Shown here in pieces: positions 44,174 to 52,358 of a DNA stretch of 64,000 nucleotides. The stretch comes from an uncultured Oscillospiraceae bacterium. GTDB lineage: Bacteria > Bacillota > Clostridia > Oscillospirales > Oscillospiraceae. The notes under the pieces were generated by a model. The model worked only from the letters and a program-made list of their open reading frames with translations, was not told where the DNA came from and searched no databases. The DNA lies in NCBI GenBank assembly GCA_934593275.1, contig CAKTQE010000006.1, forward strand, positions 14,470 through 78,469, given 5' to 3'. The translations under genes and the position numbers were made by a program. Every line of letters starts with the position of its first letter. The stretch's first letter is position 1.

Positions 44174-44437
44174 TTACTCTCTCTCCTCTTGTTCCGCCGC
44201 CTGGTTTCCCATCCATCTGGCCGTCAGGGTCTCACAGGACAGAGCGGATAAAATCACATGGTCCGTATCCATGAGGATCACGCTTTGGGTCTTTCTGCCG
44301 TAGGAGGCATCGATCAGCATTCCCCGGTCCTTGGCCTCCTGCATCACGCGCTTGATGGGGGCGGAATCCGGACTCAGAATGGCCAGCACCCGTCCGGCGG
44401 CCAACATACTGCCAAAACCGATGTTGATGAGCTTCAT
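44174..44437 (-). CDS. remA: RemA/DUF370-family DNA-binding regulator
   Basis: 87 residues; [20 protein letters not shown] and [20 protein letters not shown] are the family signature. In Bacillus subtilis RemA activates biofilm matrix and osmoprotection genes. The yicC-remA-gmk-rpoZ order is conserved in Firmicutes, though the targets in this organism are unknown. Confidence 0.92.
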   Translation of the reverse strand: MKLINIGFGSMLAAGRVLAILSPDSAPIKRVMQEAKDRGMLIDASYGRKTQSVILMDTDHVILSALSCETLTARWMGNQAAEQEERE

Positions 44438-44446
44438 GGCCCCTCC

Positions 44447-45325
44447 TTACTCGATGTTCTGGGTCTGTTCCCGGATTTTTTCCAGTTCGGCCTTGATTTC
44501 CACCACCACTTTGGCCAGCCTTACATCCGTACACTTGGAGCCGATGGTGTTGGCCTCCCGATTCATTTCCTGTAGCAGGAAGTCCAGCTTCCGGCCAATG
44601 GGTTCGCCGGTTTCCAGCATGGTGTTCATCTGGTTCAGGTGACTGCGCAGACGGACGGTTTCTTCGTCCACCGCCACCTTGTCGGCAAAGATGGCCGCCT
44701 CGGTGAGAATGCGGCTTTCATCAATGGAGGTACTGGCCAGAACCTCTTTGAGCTTGTTTTCCAGCCGCAGCCGATAATCCGTTACGGTCTGTGCGCTGCC
44801 CCCCTCTACCTGCTCCACAAGGGAAAGTACCGTGTTTCCCCTGGTACGCAGGTCCTGCTCCAGGGCCTGGCCCTCTACCCGGCGCATGGTATCAAAGGCC
44901 GCCAAAGCTTTCTCTGCCACACTGAGGAAATCTTTCAGCAGCTGTTCCTCATCCACCTGGGGCTTGTCCAGCAGAAACGCTTCCGGCAGGGCCGCCACCA
45001 TGGCAACGGTGATATCTCCTGCCAGACCGTAATCCCGCTTCATCTGCTCCATGGCGGCGATATAGCCCTCTACCATGGGCTTGTTCAGGCTGACGGTGGT
45101 ATCCTGCACCCCCTCGGAGCGGACGGACACAAACACATCCACCTTGCCCCGGGTGATTTTCGCCTTTACCGCCTGTTTTACCGCATCCTCTCCGAAAGAA
45201 AGGCCTCTGGGCAGCTTTACCGTGCAATCAAGATACCGGTTGTTGACGCTGCGCACCTCCACGGTGAATTCCCGGCCATTGACCGTTTCCACTGCCCGGC
45301 CGTAGCCGGTCATGCTTTTAACCAT
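44447..45325 (-). CDS. yicC: YicC/YloC-family endoribonuclease
   Basis: 292 residues, starting MVKSMTGYGRAV at ATG 45325 behind GAGGAG; the long upstream frame extension runs through ybbR and is discarded. Family marks: VRSVNNRYLDCTVKLPRGLS at about 25-44 and the end FLLQEMNREANTIGSKCTD. Members cut RNA and take part in turnover of small RNAs in E. coli. The neighbouring gmk, rpoZ and remA are its usual partners. Confidence 0.92.
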   Translation of the reverse strand: MVKSMTGYGRAVETVNGREFTVEVRSVNNRYLDCTVKLPRGLSFGEDAVKQAVKAKITRGKVDVFVSVRSEGVQDTTVSLNKPMVEGYIAAMEQMKRDYGLAGDITVAMVAALPEAFLLDKPQVDEEQLLKDFLSVAEKALAAFDTMRRVEGQALEQDLRTRGNTVLSLVEQVEGGSAQTVTDYRLRLENKLKEVLASTSIDESRILTEAAIFADKVAVDEETVRLRSHLNQMNTMLETGEPIGRKLDFLLQEMNREANTIGSKCTDVRLAKVVVEIKAELEKIREQTQNIE

Positions 45326-45344
45326 GGTCCTGTTCTCCTCCCAG

Positions 45345-46577
45345 TTATTTCTTTTGGATCTTGGCAGAGACGCTCTCTGTCTTGAGGGTCCCCAGATTTT
45401 CAAAGCCCTCGGCAAGCCGCAGGCTTGTCTTAAAGGTGGAGGTTCCCACCTCCGCACCGGTAAAGTCCGCAATGGCGGTGACATCCTCCGGTGTTACCTT
45501 GGAAATCTGCTCTGTGGGTCCCCGCAGCGTAACGGTAAGTTTTTCCGTGATCAGCTCCACTTCCAGGCCCTCGGGGACGTTGATGCCCTCAATGTTGGCA
45601 ATGGTCATTTCCTTGGTGGCAAGGCCATGGAACGCCACCTGGGCCGTCACCTCATTGATGCCCGTCAGGTTGGTGATGCCCTCCGGCAGTGCCACACCGA
45701 AGGTCAGGGTGGTGTCTCTTGTGATATCCGCCAGGTTGATGCTGCCGATGGACAGGGTATCGCCCAGATTTTCCAGGGCCGCCTCGCTGCCGGAAACCCG
45801 GATGGTCTCGGCACTGAGGGTCACGGTGGTGTTCTCCCCGTTGGCACCACCGCCGGGGTTCAGGGTGTAGGTCAGCCGCAGGTCCTTGACCGCCCGGATG
45901 GTCACATCCAGCCGGACCTGCTCTACATCCGTGGTAATGAGTTTTGCGTCTACAGGGTTGCCCTGCTCATCGCAGAGGGTGTAGTTATAGCTTTCGCTGA
46001 TGGATTCCCGCCGTCCGTCCAGGTCTACGGTGATGGTGGCCTTGGCAATGGTATTGACCACGGATTCCGGTCCTGTTACCGTGACCTCCGGGTGGTCCAG
46101 GGTCTTGTTTTCCCGGTCGATCATAAAGCCCTCGGCGGTGGTACCCACCCAGACCACTTCCACAGGAACGGACTTGCTGACCCGTTTGACCACGGTCACA
46201 TAGATAATGTCCGGCTCCTTGGACTCGATGACAAAGGCATTGCTGGCCACGTCCCCGGGGAAGGTGGGGCTTGTATAGTTCAGAGGGATCTGAGTCCCCG
46301 GCTCATAGATTTTGGAAAGGTCTGCCTTGATGGTAATATTGCCGGAATTGACCTTGCTCAAATCCGAACGGTTGCCGGAGAGCCGCAGATTGACGGTATT
46401 GGAGGATACCGCCGTGACCATCAGGCCCCGCTCATTCAGCACCGACTCTCCCTCCCACACAATGGGGATATTGTAGTAGGTATCCGTAGAGCCGGGGCTG
46501 ACGGCGGTGATCACATACAGCCACAGGGCAAAGGCACAGGCCAGGGACATCACTACCGAACCGATTTTACGCTTCAT
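45345..46577 (-). CDS. ybbR: YbbR-domain protein, partner of CdaA
   Basis: 410 residues. One N-terminal membrane helix (about 5-27), then about four YbbR repeats of roughly 80 residues. In Firmicutes the CdaR/YbbR protein binds the c-di-AMP synthase CdaA from outside and adjusts its activity. Its start overlaps the cdaA end by 11 bases, so the two are translationally coupled. The usual third gene of this locus, glmM, is not next to it; yicC follows instead. Confidence 0.92.
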   Translation of the reverse strand: MKRKIGSVVMSLACAFALWLYVITAVSPGSTDTYYNIPIVWEGESVLNERGLMVTAVSSNTVNLRLSGNRSDLSKVNSGNITIKADLSKIYEPGTQIPLNYTSPTFPGDVASNAFVIESKEPDIIYVTVVKRVSKSVPVEVVWVGTTAEGFMIDRENKTLDHPEVTVTGPESVVNTIAKATITVDLDGRRESISESYNYTLCDEQGNPVDAKLITTDVEQVRLDVTIRAVKDLRLTYTLNPGGGANGENTTVTLSAETIRVSGSEAALENLGDTLSIGSINLADITRDTTLTFGVALPEGITNLTGINEVTAQVAFHGLATKEMTIANIEGINVPEGLEVELITEKLTVTLRGPTEQISKVTPEDVTAIADFTGAEVGTSTFKTSLRLAEGFENLGTLKTESVSAKIQKK

Positions 46578-47436
46578 GGTCCTGACCCTCCTTCTTCTTC
46601 AGCAGCTTCTGCCTGAGAACCTGCCCGAAATTCTGGTTGAGTACCTCTGTCTGGTCGGGACACAGGGTGTTTTGCAGCAGCTTTTCCAGCGTTCTGGGGG
46701 CCAGATGCCGCTTGAGCATCCCGCCCACCGCCACGGAAATGGTGCCGGTTTCCTCAGAGACGATGACCACCACGGCATCGCTGTTTTCACTCATGCCCAC
46801 ACCGGCCCGGTGCCGGGTACCCAGGTCCGCCGCCAGCCGGTCACTGGTGGACAGGGGCAGCACACATCCGGCGGCCTTGACCTTTCCGTCCCGGATGATC
46901 ATGGCCCCATCGTGGAGGGCCGCCTTGGGGAAGAAGATGTTCCGGATCAATTGCTCGGAAACCAGGCCGTCAATGGTGGTGCCGGTTTTCACATAATCGT
47001 CAAGCCTTGCCTCCCGGGTAAAGACGATGAGGGCACCCACCTTTTCCCGGCTCATGCACTCACAGGCCGCCACGGTCTGGGAAATGACCATATCCATTTC
47101 CGCCACGGGCTTGGTGCCGCCGAAAAGCCCCCGGAGACGCACGCTTCCCAGATGGTCCAGCATCCGGCGCAGTTCCGGCTGGAACAGCACCACCAGTGCC
47201 AGAAGACCGATGGACAGGAACTGATTGACGATGAACCGCAGGGCATACAGGTGCATTACATCCGTCAGTGCCGCCACGATGACCACCACCAGCACCGCCC
47301 GAGCTACCCTAATGGTACTGGGCGTTCGTAGCAGGGGGAGTAACCGATATATTAAAAACGCAACCACCGCAATGTCCAGATAATCGGACCATTGCATTCG
47401 CATGATCTGCTGCAGAAGATTGTGCAATGCTTCCAT
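46567..47436 (-). CDS. cdaA: Diadenylate cyclase CdaA (c-di-AMP synthase)
   Basis: 289 residues, starting at ATG 47436 behind AGAGGG; the GTG at 47475 is less likely. Three membrane helices (about 18-95) precede the DAC domain with its two motifs DGAMII and GTRHRAGVG. The signalling product c-di-AMP controls potassium and osmolyte transport and wall stress responses. It heads a long operon ending with the PASTA kinase and RsgA. Confidence 0.96.
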   Translation of the reverse strand: MEALHNLLQQIMRMQWSDYLDIAVVAFLIYRLLPLLRTPSTIRVARAVLVVVIVAALTDVMHLYALRFIVNQFLSIGLLALVVLFQPELRRMLDHLGSVRLRGLFGGTKPVAEMDMVISQTVAACECMSREKVGALIVFTREARLDDYVKTGTTIDGLVSEQLIRNIFFPKAALHDGAMIIRDGKVKAAGCVLPLSTSDRLAADLGTRHRAGVGMSENSDAVVVIVSEETGTISVAVGGMLKRHLAPRTLEKLLQNTLCPDQTEVLNQNFGQVLRQKLLKKKEGQDHEA

Positions 47437-47510
47437 CCTAGAACCCTCTTTTATGTCAACTTTTTTAGACAGCACAATGACCTATGGTATACTTACCTAT
47501 TATCCGGTCT

Positions 47511-47539
47511 ATTATAGCGGAAAAGCCCCTGGTTGGCAA
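47511..47539 (-). promoter_or_regulatory. Promoter of the cdaA-rsgA operon
   Basis: Minus strand TTGCCA (47539-47534), 17 bases, TATAAT (47516-47511). The leader to the cdaA start is about 70 nt. I see nothing else in 47540-47698 apart from AT-rich sequence. Confidence 0.8.
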
Positions 47540-47698
47540 GTGATATTCTGCATAAATTTCTGGATGGCTTCCCCCCGGTATTCCTGCGATTTTGCATTTT
47601 TAACCTTTTATTCCCAGGCTCTTTCCGGCTTTCTTCCCCAAAACACCATTTTCTGCTCCAAGGCAACCCCATTCTAAAAATGTAAATTTTCTGACGGT

Positions 47699-48799
47699 CT
47701 ACCTACCCCGGCTTTTAAGGGTACGCAGCAGTGCCTGGGTCTGAGCAGTATTGGCATCATGCCCGAAGCTTACCCGCAGGGTGCCGCTTTCCAAAGTTCC
47801 GGCACTTTCGTGGGCCAGAGGGGCGCAGTGCAGCCCCGCCCGCAGGGCAATGCCCCGGACTCCTAAATACTCCGCCAGCTCCTCGCAGTCTTCTTTTCCC
47901 CGGAACGAGACGGTCATGGCCTGGTGGGGACCGGCATACACCTGGAAGCCCAGTTCTTCCAGCCCCTGGGCGCAAAGGCGCGTCTGGCTGTGGCCCCGGC
48001 GGAAAATATTCTCGCACCCCAGCCGCTCCACAAGTTCCAGTCCTGCCGCCAGTCCTGCCGCGCCGGGAACGTTCAACGTTCCCGCTTCCAGCCGTTCCGG
48101 CAGCTCCTCCGGCATGGTTCTGGCCCGGGACTGGCTTCCGGTGCCGCCGAAAATCAGGGGCGTTCCCGGCTGAGCGCACAGCAGCAGCCCCGTCCCCTGG
48201 GGGCCAAGCAGCCCCTTGTGACCCGGCATGGCGATGAAGTCCGCCCCCAAGGCCCCAAAATCCACCGGCAGACACCCGGCAGACTGGGCCGCGTCCAGAA
48301 TAAAGGGGACACCCGCCTCCCGGCAAAGCTGGGCCATGGTTTCCACCGGCAGGATATAGCCGAAGACATTGGATACATGGGTAAATACCGCCGCATCCAC
48401 CCCCTGCCGCAGTTCCCGGCGAAAGCTTTCCAGCAGTTCCTCCCAGCAAAAAAGCCGCCGTCCGGCAATGCGCACCTGACAGTTCCGGGCGTACAGTGGC
48501 CGCATCACCGCATTATGCTCAAAACCGGAAACCAGCACCCGGTCCCCTGGGTTTACAAGGCTTCCAATGGCCATATTCAGGCCCTGGGTGCAGTTGCCTG
48601 TCAGCACCACCTGCTCCGGCTTGCAGTGAAACAGCCGCCCTGCCCTCTCCCGGCACTGATAGACCATTTGGGCGGCGGCCATGGCGGGGCCGTGGCCGCT
48701 TCTTCCGGGGTTTCCCCCCTGCTCCATGGCCCGAACCATGGCAGCAGTCACTTCTTTTGGTTTGGGGAAAGAAGTGGCCCCATTGTCCAGGTAAATCAT
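47699..48799 (-). CDS. Cysteine desulfurase-like PLP enzyme (class V aminotransferase fold)
   Basis: 366 residues, starting MIYLDNGATSFPKPKEVTAA at ATG 48799. The PLP lysine is in IAMPGHKGLLGPQGTG, with ILDAAQSAG holding the Asp that contacts PLP. The catalytic Cys is in ALRAGLHCAPLAH. This subgroup resembles the NifS/CsdA-type proteins that sit beside DUF3343 genes, and one does overlap by 4 bases. It could supply sulfur, or selenium for a selenium pathway, but no selenium genes are in view, so the acceptor is unknown. Confidence 0.88.
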   Translation of the reverse strand: MIYLDNGATSFPKPKEVTAAMVRAMEQGGNPGRSGHGPAMAAAQMVYQCRERAGRLFHCKPEQVVLTGNCTQGLNMAIGSLVNPGDRVLVSGFEHNAVMRPLYARNCQVRIAGRRLFCWEELLESFRRELRQGVDAAVFTHVSNVFGYILPVETMAQLCREAGVPFILDAAQSAGCLPVDFGALGADFIAMPGHKGLLGPQGTGLLLCAQPGTPLIFGGTGSQSRARTMPEELPERLEAGTLNVPGAAGLAAGLELVERLGCENIFRRGHSQTRLCAQGLEELGFQVYAGPHQAMTVSFRGKEDCEELAEYLGVRGIALRAGLHCAPLAHESAGTLESGTLRVSFGHDANTAQTQALLRTLKSRGR

Positions 48800-49047
48800 A
48801 GGCCCAGCTCCCGATAGCTGCTCCCCTGACGGACATAGACCTTTCGCCAGGCAATGCCCTCCCGGAGCAGAATCTCCATGGCGGCATGAATATTCTCTGT
48901 CCGCAGGGTGATGCCATAGCCGCAGCCCTGCTGCTCCATCCATTTTGGGGTCCTGCTCAGGGTGCAGGAAAAGCCCCCTCTTGTAAGACTTTGCTCCCCC
49001 CGCTGGGCATAGGTCACCGAGCGGAAAGACACCATATACTGATTCAT
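48796..49047 (-). CDS. DUF3343 protein, putative sulfur/selenium carrier
   Basis: 83 residues; MNQYMVSFRSVTYAQRGEQS, then SCTLSRTPKWMEQQGCGYGI has two Cys that could carry persulfide. The stop overlaps the desulfurase start (ATGA). DUF3343 members are annotated as putative Se/S carriers. The gene's ribosome site lies inside an inverted repeat (49053-49089), see findings. Confidence 0.8.
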   Translation of the reverse strand: MNQYMVSFRSVTYAQRGEQSLTRGGFSCTLSRTPKWMEQQGCGYGITLRTENIHAAMEILLREGIAWRKVYVRQGSSYRELGL

Positions 49048-49052
49048 ACGGC

Positions 49053-49089
49053 AAAACCTCCCGTGCCCATTCTATGCACAGGAGGTTTT
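49053..49089 (-). promoter_or_regulatory. Hairpin that masks the DUF3343 ribosome binding site
   Basis: Minus strand: AAAACCTCC-TGTGC then 9 bases, then GCAC-GGGAGGTTTT, then GCCGT-ATG. The second arm contains the GGAGG that would start DUF3343 translation. With a 13-bp stem, the site would be closed unless something opens the first arm. It could instead be a weak terminator. Confidence 0.5.
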
Positions 49090-49113
49090 TCTTGTCATAT
49101 TGTCATATTGTCC

Positions 49114-49280
49114 TAGGGAAACTCTGAATAAATCGTCTGCGGCTGAGCGGCGAACCTTTTGCCCCCAGACTGCGGTTTGAAAAATGGGAAATACACAAAG
49201 TATTCCCTCATTTTCCAAACCTTGCCTGGAGCCAAAATCTTTCGCCGTCAGCTCTTGTCGATTTAATCAGAGCTTCCCTA
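49114..49280. mobile_element. 167-bp palindromic element, copy 1 (MITE-like)
   Basis: Ends in 22-bp inverted repeats, TAGGGAAACTCTGAATAAATCG and its near-complement (20 of 22 match). The centre has AATAC-acaaa-GTATT at offset 76. Copy 2 (61375-61541) has the same length, the same central motif at the same offset and related ends. The right end forms the last bases and stop codon of ispF. No protein is encoded, so movement would need a transposase in trans. Confidence 0.75.
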
Positions 49281-49751
49281 TTTTTCTTCCAACAGGCACA
49301 CCGCATGGCAAGCCATGCCCTGGCCCTGGCCGGTAAAGCCCAGATGCTCCTCGGTGGTGGCCTTGACGTTGATCCGGTCTGCTTCAATGCCCAGGCAGGC
49401 GGCAATGTTTTCTTTCATGGTGTCAATGTAGGGCCGCAGCTTGGGCCGCTGGGCGATCATGGTCACATCGATGTTTCCCACCCGGAAGCCCGCGGCACGG
49501 ATTTTTTTGCCTACACACTCCAATAGCTTTCCGGAATCCGCCCCTTTGTACCGGACATCCGTATCCGGGAAATGGAGACCGATGTCTCCTAAAGCCGCCG
49601 CCCCCAAAAGGGCATCCATAACGGCGTGGAGCAGCACGTCCGCGTCACTGTGGCCGTCCAGCCCCAGTTCATAGGGAATGTTCACCCCGCCCAGAATCAG
49701 ATCCCGTCCGGGAACCAGGGCGTGTACATCATAACCGTGTCCAATTCTCAT
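49278..49751 (-). CDS. ispF: 2-C-methyl-D-erythritol 2,4-cyclodiphosphate synthase
   Basis: 157 residues; [20 protein letters not shown] (Asp and His metal ligands), [20 protein letters not shown] and [16 protein letters not shown] are canonical. It makes the cyclic intermediate of the MEP isoprenoid route. The stop codon TAG falls within the end of a 167-bp element. The start overlaps the ispD stop by 4 bases. Confidence 0.97.
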   Translation of the reverse strand: MRIGHGYDVHALVPGRDLILGGVNIPYELGLDGHSDADVLLHAVMDALLGAAALGDIGLHFPDTDVRYKGADSGKLLECVGKKIRAAGFRVGNIDVTMIAQRPKLRPYIDTMKENIAACLGIEADRINVKATTEEHLGFTGQGQGMACHAVCLLEEK

Positions 49752-50470
49752 GGCTTTTCCTCCAATAGCAGTTCCGCGATTTTCAAATCCAGGGGGGTGG
49801 TGACTTTCAGATTCCGTTCCTCTCCCTCAACCAGCCGGATTTTCATTCCCAGCCGTTCCACGGCGGAGCAGTCGTCCGTTACCTCTGCCCCATCATCCCG
49901 GGCCTTTTGCAAGGCTCCCCGCAGCAGGTCAAAGTCAAACACCTGGGGGGTCTGCACCGCCCGGAGGTGGCTTCTATCCGGGGTGGACTCCACCAGGCCG
50001 CCGCCCTCTACCTTGATGGTATCTTTCACGGGAATGGCCGGTGCCGCCGCTCCGTAGCTGTTGGCGGCCCGGACGGTCCTGTCAATGAGTTCCCAGGAAA
50101 TGAGGGGTCTGGCCCCATCGTGGACTGCCGCCAGCTGGATTTTTCCGGAAAAGGCGTTCAGCCCCAGCCACACCGACTCCTGACGGCTGGCCCCACCGGT
50201 CACCACCGCCCGCACCTTGTCCATCTCCCGGCACAGCTCCTGAATGGGTGCTATCAGGTCCTGTCTGGTGACGATGACGATTTCTTCAATGGCCTCGCAA
50301 TGTTGAAAGGCTCCCACGGTTTTTACGATCATGGGTGCGCCCCCAAGAGGGGCCATGACCTTATCAATGCCCCCCATCCGGGAAGCGGAGCCAGCCGCCA
50401 CGATCACCGCGCCGCAGCGTTTCAGAGGCAGCACTTTCCGCATTCCCTGGGAAATCCGGGTCCATTCCAT
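49748..50470 (-). CDS. ispD: 2-C-methyl-D-erythritol 4-phosphate cytidylyltransferase
   Basis: 240 residues. [20 protein letters not shown] binds CTP, and [10 protein letters not shown] and VKDTIKV are conserved. It makes CDP-ME in the MEP route, and ispF follows at once. The N-terminal 18 residues ([18 protein letters not shown]) are longer than typical. The ATG at 50470 is retained because AAGGAG precedes it at good spacing. Confidence 0.95.
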   Translation of the reverse strand: MEWTRISQGMRKVLPLKRCGAVIVAAGSASRMGGIDKVMAPLGGAPMIVKTVGAFQHCEAIEEIVIVTRQDLIAPIQELCREMDKVRAVVTGGASRQESVWLGLNAFSGKIQLAAVHDGARPLISWELIDRTVRAANSYGAAAPAIPVKDTIKVEGGGLVESTPDRSHLRAVQTPQVFDFDLLRGALQKARDDGAEVTDDCSAVERLGMKIRLVEGEERNLKVTTPLDLKIAELLLEEKP

Positions 50471-50473
50471 GGC

Positions 50474-51835
50474 TTACAGCTCCTTTACAAGTTTCTTGAA
50501 GTATTGGCCCCGAACCATAAAGTTCTTAAACTGGTCAAAGGCCGCACTGGCAGGACTCATCAGCACCACATCCCCCGGCTCTGCCGCCTGGGCCGCTGCC
50601 AGGGTGGCCTGGGTAAAGTCGCCGCAGTCCACAATTTCCGGCATACCAGGCCGGTACTCCGGTGCGTTTTCCACCGCCGCCCGGATTTTGGGGCCGGTGG
50701 CACCGCCTAAAAACAGCTTTTTCACATGGGCGCAGATTTCCGGGCCCAGAACGTCATAGGGGATGTGTTTGTCATAGCCCCCCGCAATGAGGATCACCTT
50801 TTCCGGGAAGCTGCGCAGACCCGCAATGGTCCGGCTGGGAGAGGAGGCAATGGAGTCATTGTAATACCGGACCCCGTCTTTCACCCGCACCAGTTCAATG
50901 CGATGCTCCACCCCGCCAAAGTTTTTAGCCACCTGCCGGATGGCATCGTCGGTGGCCAGACCCTCCACCAGGGCAATGGCCGCCATGTAGTTTTCAATAT
51001 TGTGGGTGCCGGGAATGAGGATTTCCCTGGTTTCCAGCAGCGGCTCCCCCCGGCGGTAAATCACGCCGTTTTCTTCCCAGACGCAGTTGGTTTTCTGCTT
51101 TCTGGAAAAGAACCGGGTCTCTCCGTTGCCCCGGAGGGCGGCGGTAATGGCATTGTCGGCATTCAGCACAAGCATCCCGGTTTCATCCTGGAACCGGTAG
51201 ATGTTCTTTTTGGACTCCACATATTCTTCCATATCCTTGTGAATATCCAGATGGTTGGGGGCCAGATTGGTGATGAGGGCCCGCTGGGGACTGCGGCGCA
51301 TATCCATGAGCTGGAAGGAGCTCAACTCCACCACCGCAAAGTCCTCTTTTTTCATTTGGCGGCACAGGGGCAGCAGGGGCGTGCCGATATTGCCCCCCAG
51401 CCACACGGTTTTCCCGGAGGCTTTCAGCATTTCACTGACCAGGGTGGTGGTGGTGGTTTTTCCGTCAGAGCCGGTGACGGCAATGAGGTTGCAGGGGCAG
51501 ACCTCAAAAAACACTTCCATTTCCGAAGTCACCTTGGCTCCCCGCTGCCGCAGGGCCTCAATGGCCGGATTGTTGGGGTGCATACCGGGGGTGCGGAACA
51601 AGATTTCCGCCTGTACCCCCTCTAAGTAGTCAGGGCCTACATGAAGCTTGCAACCCAGCTTTTCAAGCTCCAATACTTCATCGTCCAACTGTTCCCTGGG
51701 GGTTTTGTCACAGCCCGTTACCTGGCAGCCGAATTCCAGCAGCAGCCGCACCAGGGGCCGATTGCTGACCCCCAGGCCCAAAACAGCAATGGACTTGTTC
51801 CCGAGGCTCGCAAAATAGTTTTCAAAAGCATCCAT
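50474..51835 (-). CDS. murD: UDP-N-acetylmuramoyl-L-alanine--D-glutamate ligase
   Basis: 453 residues, starting MDAFENYFASLGNKSIAVLG at ATG 51835; a longer frame runs back into the RNase P RNA and is rejected. The ATP loop is AVTGSDGKTTTTTLVSEM, with GSDGKTT in place of the more common GSNGKTT or GTNGKTT. HLDIHKDMEEYVESKKNI holds conserved His and the carbamylated-Lys region. It adds D-Glu to the peptidoglycan precursor in the cytoplasm. It precedes ispD by 3 bases. Confidence 0.95.
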   Translation of the reverse strand: MDAFENYFASLGNKSIAVLGLGVSNRPLVRLLLEFGCQVTGCDKTPREQLDDEVLELEKLGCKLHVGPDYLEGVQAEILFRTPGMHPNNPAIEALRQRGAKVTSEMEVFFEVCPCNLIAVTGSDGKTTTTTLVSEMLKASGKTVWLGGNIGTPLLPLCRQMKKEDFAVVELSSFQLMDMRRSPQRALITNLAPNHLDIHKDMEEYVESKKNIYRFQDETGMLVLNADNAITAALRGNGETRFFSRKQKTNCVWEENGVIYRRGEPLLETREILIPGTHNIENYMAAIALVEGLATDDAIRQVAKNFGGVEHRIELVRVKDGVRYYNDSIASSPSRTIAGLRSFPEKVILIAGGYDKHIPYDVLGPEICAHVKKLFLGGATGPKIRAAVENAPEYRPGMPEIVDCGDFTQATLAAAQAAEPGDVVLMSPASAAFDQFKNFMVRGQYFKKLVKEL

Positions 51836-51870
51836 AGCGATACCCGCCTTTTTAGATTCTATAATGTAAT

Positions 51871-51899
51871 AGTATATCCCACCGGAAAAGATTTTGCAA
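51871..51899 (-). promoter_or_regulatory. Promoter of murD-ispD-ispF
   Basis: Minus strand TTGCAA, 17 bases, TATACT. It is divergent from the rnpB promoter, which begins about 6 bases away. Confidence 0.65.
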
Positions 51900-51904
51900 G
51901 ATGT

Positions 51905-51933
51905 TTGACAATTGTCCATTCTTAGAGTACAAT
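51905..51933 (+). promoter_or_regulatory. Promoter of RNase P RNA
   Basis: TTGACA (51905-51910), 17 bases, TACAAT (51928-51933). Confidence 0.75.
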
Positions 51934-51936
51934 AAC

Positions 51937-52291
51937 CTGGCGACTGGGCTGGACAGCCGCGGATGGGTACCGAAAGGTTCCAGATGAGGAAAGTCCGGGC
52001 TCCATAGGGCGAGGATAACAGGTAACGCCTGCCGGGGGTGACCCCAGGACAAGTGCAACAGAGAGATACCGCTGCCGGTTTCAAGCCGTCAGCAAGGGTG
52101 AAAAGGTGCGGTAAGAGCGCACCCAGCCCATGGCAACATGGGTTTTATGATGTAAACTCTATCCGGAGCAACACCGTGTGGGGGACAATAGGCTTGCCCG
52201 GCCGTCCCCAAGAGGTGGCTTGACCCTGCGAGCGATCGCAGGGCTAGATAGATGGCTGTCAAAACAGAACCCGGCTTATAGGCCCAGTCGT
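51937..52291 (+). ncRNA. rnpB: RNase P RNA, bacterial A-like type
   Basis: About 355 nt. The P4/CR-I core GAGGAAAGTCCGGGCTCC lies at 51987-52004, and the matching ACAGAACCCGGCTTATAG is near 52264-52281. The ends CGACTGGGC and GCCCAGTCG pair as P1. It is the catalytic part of RNase P, whose protein is rnpA at 13054. The long P-arms (for example GTAACGCCTGCCGGGGGTGACC) fit the ancestral type rather than the Bacillus B type, though I have not drawn the full fold. Confidence 0.93.
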
Positions 52292-52298
52292 ACCAAAA

Positions 52299-52354
52299 AA
52301 CTGCCCCGAAGCGGAACGTTTGTGTTCCCTCCGGGGCAGCTTTTTCTTTTCTTC
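52299..52354 (+). terminator. Terminator of rnpB
   Basis: CTGCCCCG and CGGGGCAG form the base of the stem with an inner GGAAC/GTTCC, followed by CTTTTTCTTTTC. It sits just before the convergent gene end at 52359. Confidence 0.85.
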
Positions 52355-52358
52355 GTTT

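Noticed and set aside
51405-51475. MurD with a defective ATP loop (GSDGKTT)
   Set aside because: Asp for Asn at this position is frequent in Clostridial MurD as far as I recall, and the Gly-Lys-Thr core is intact.
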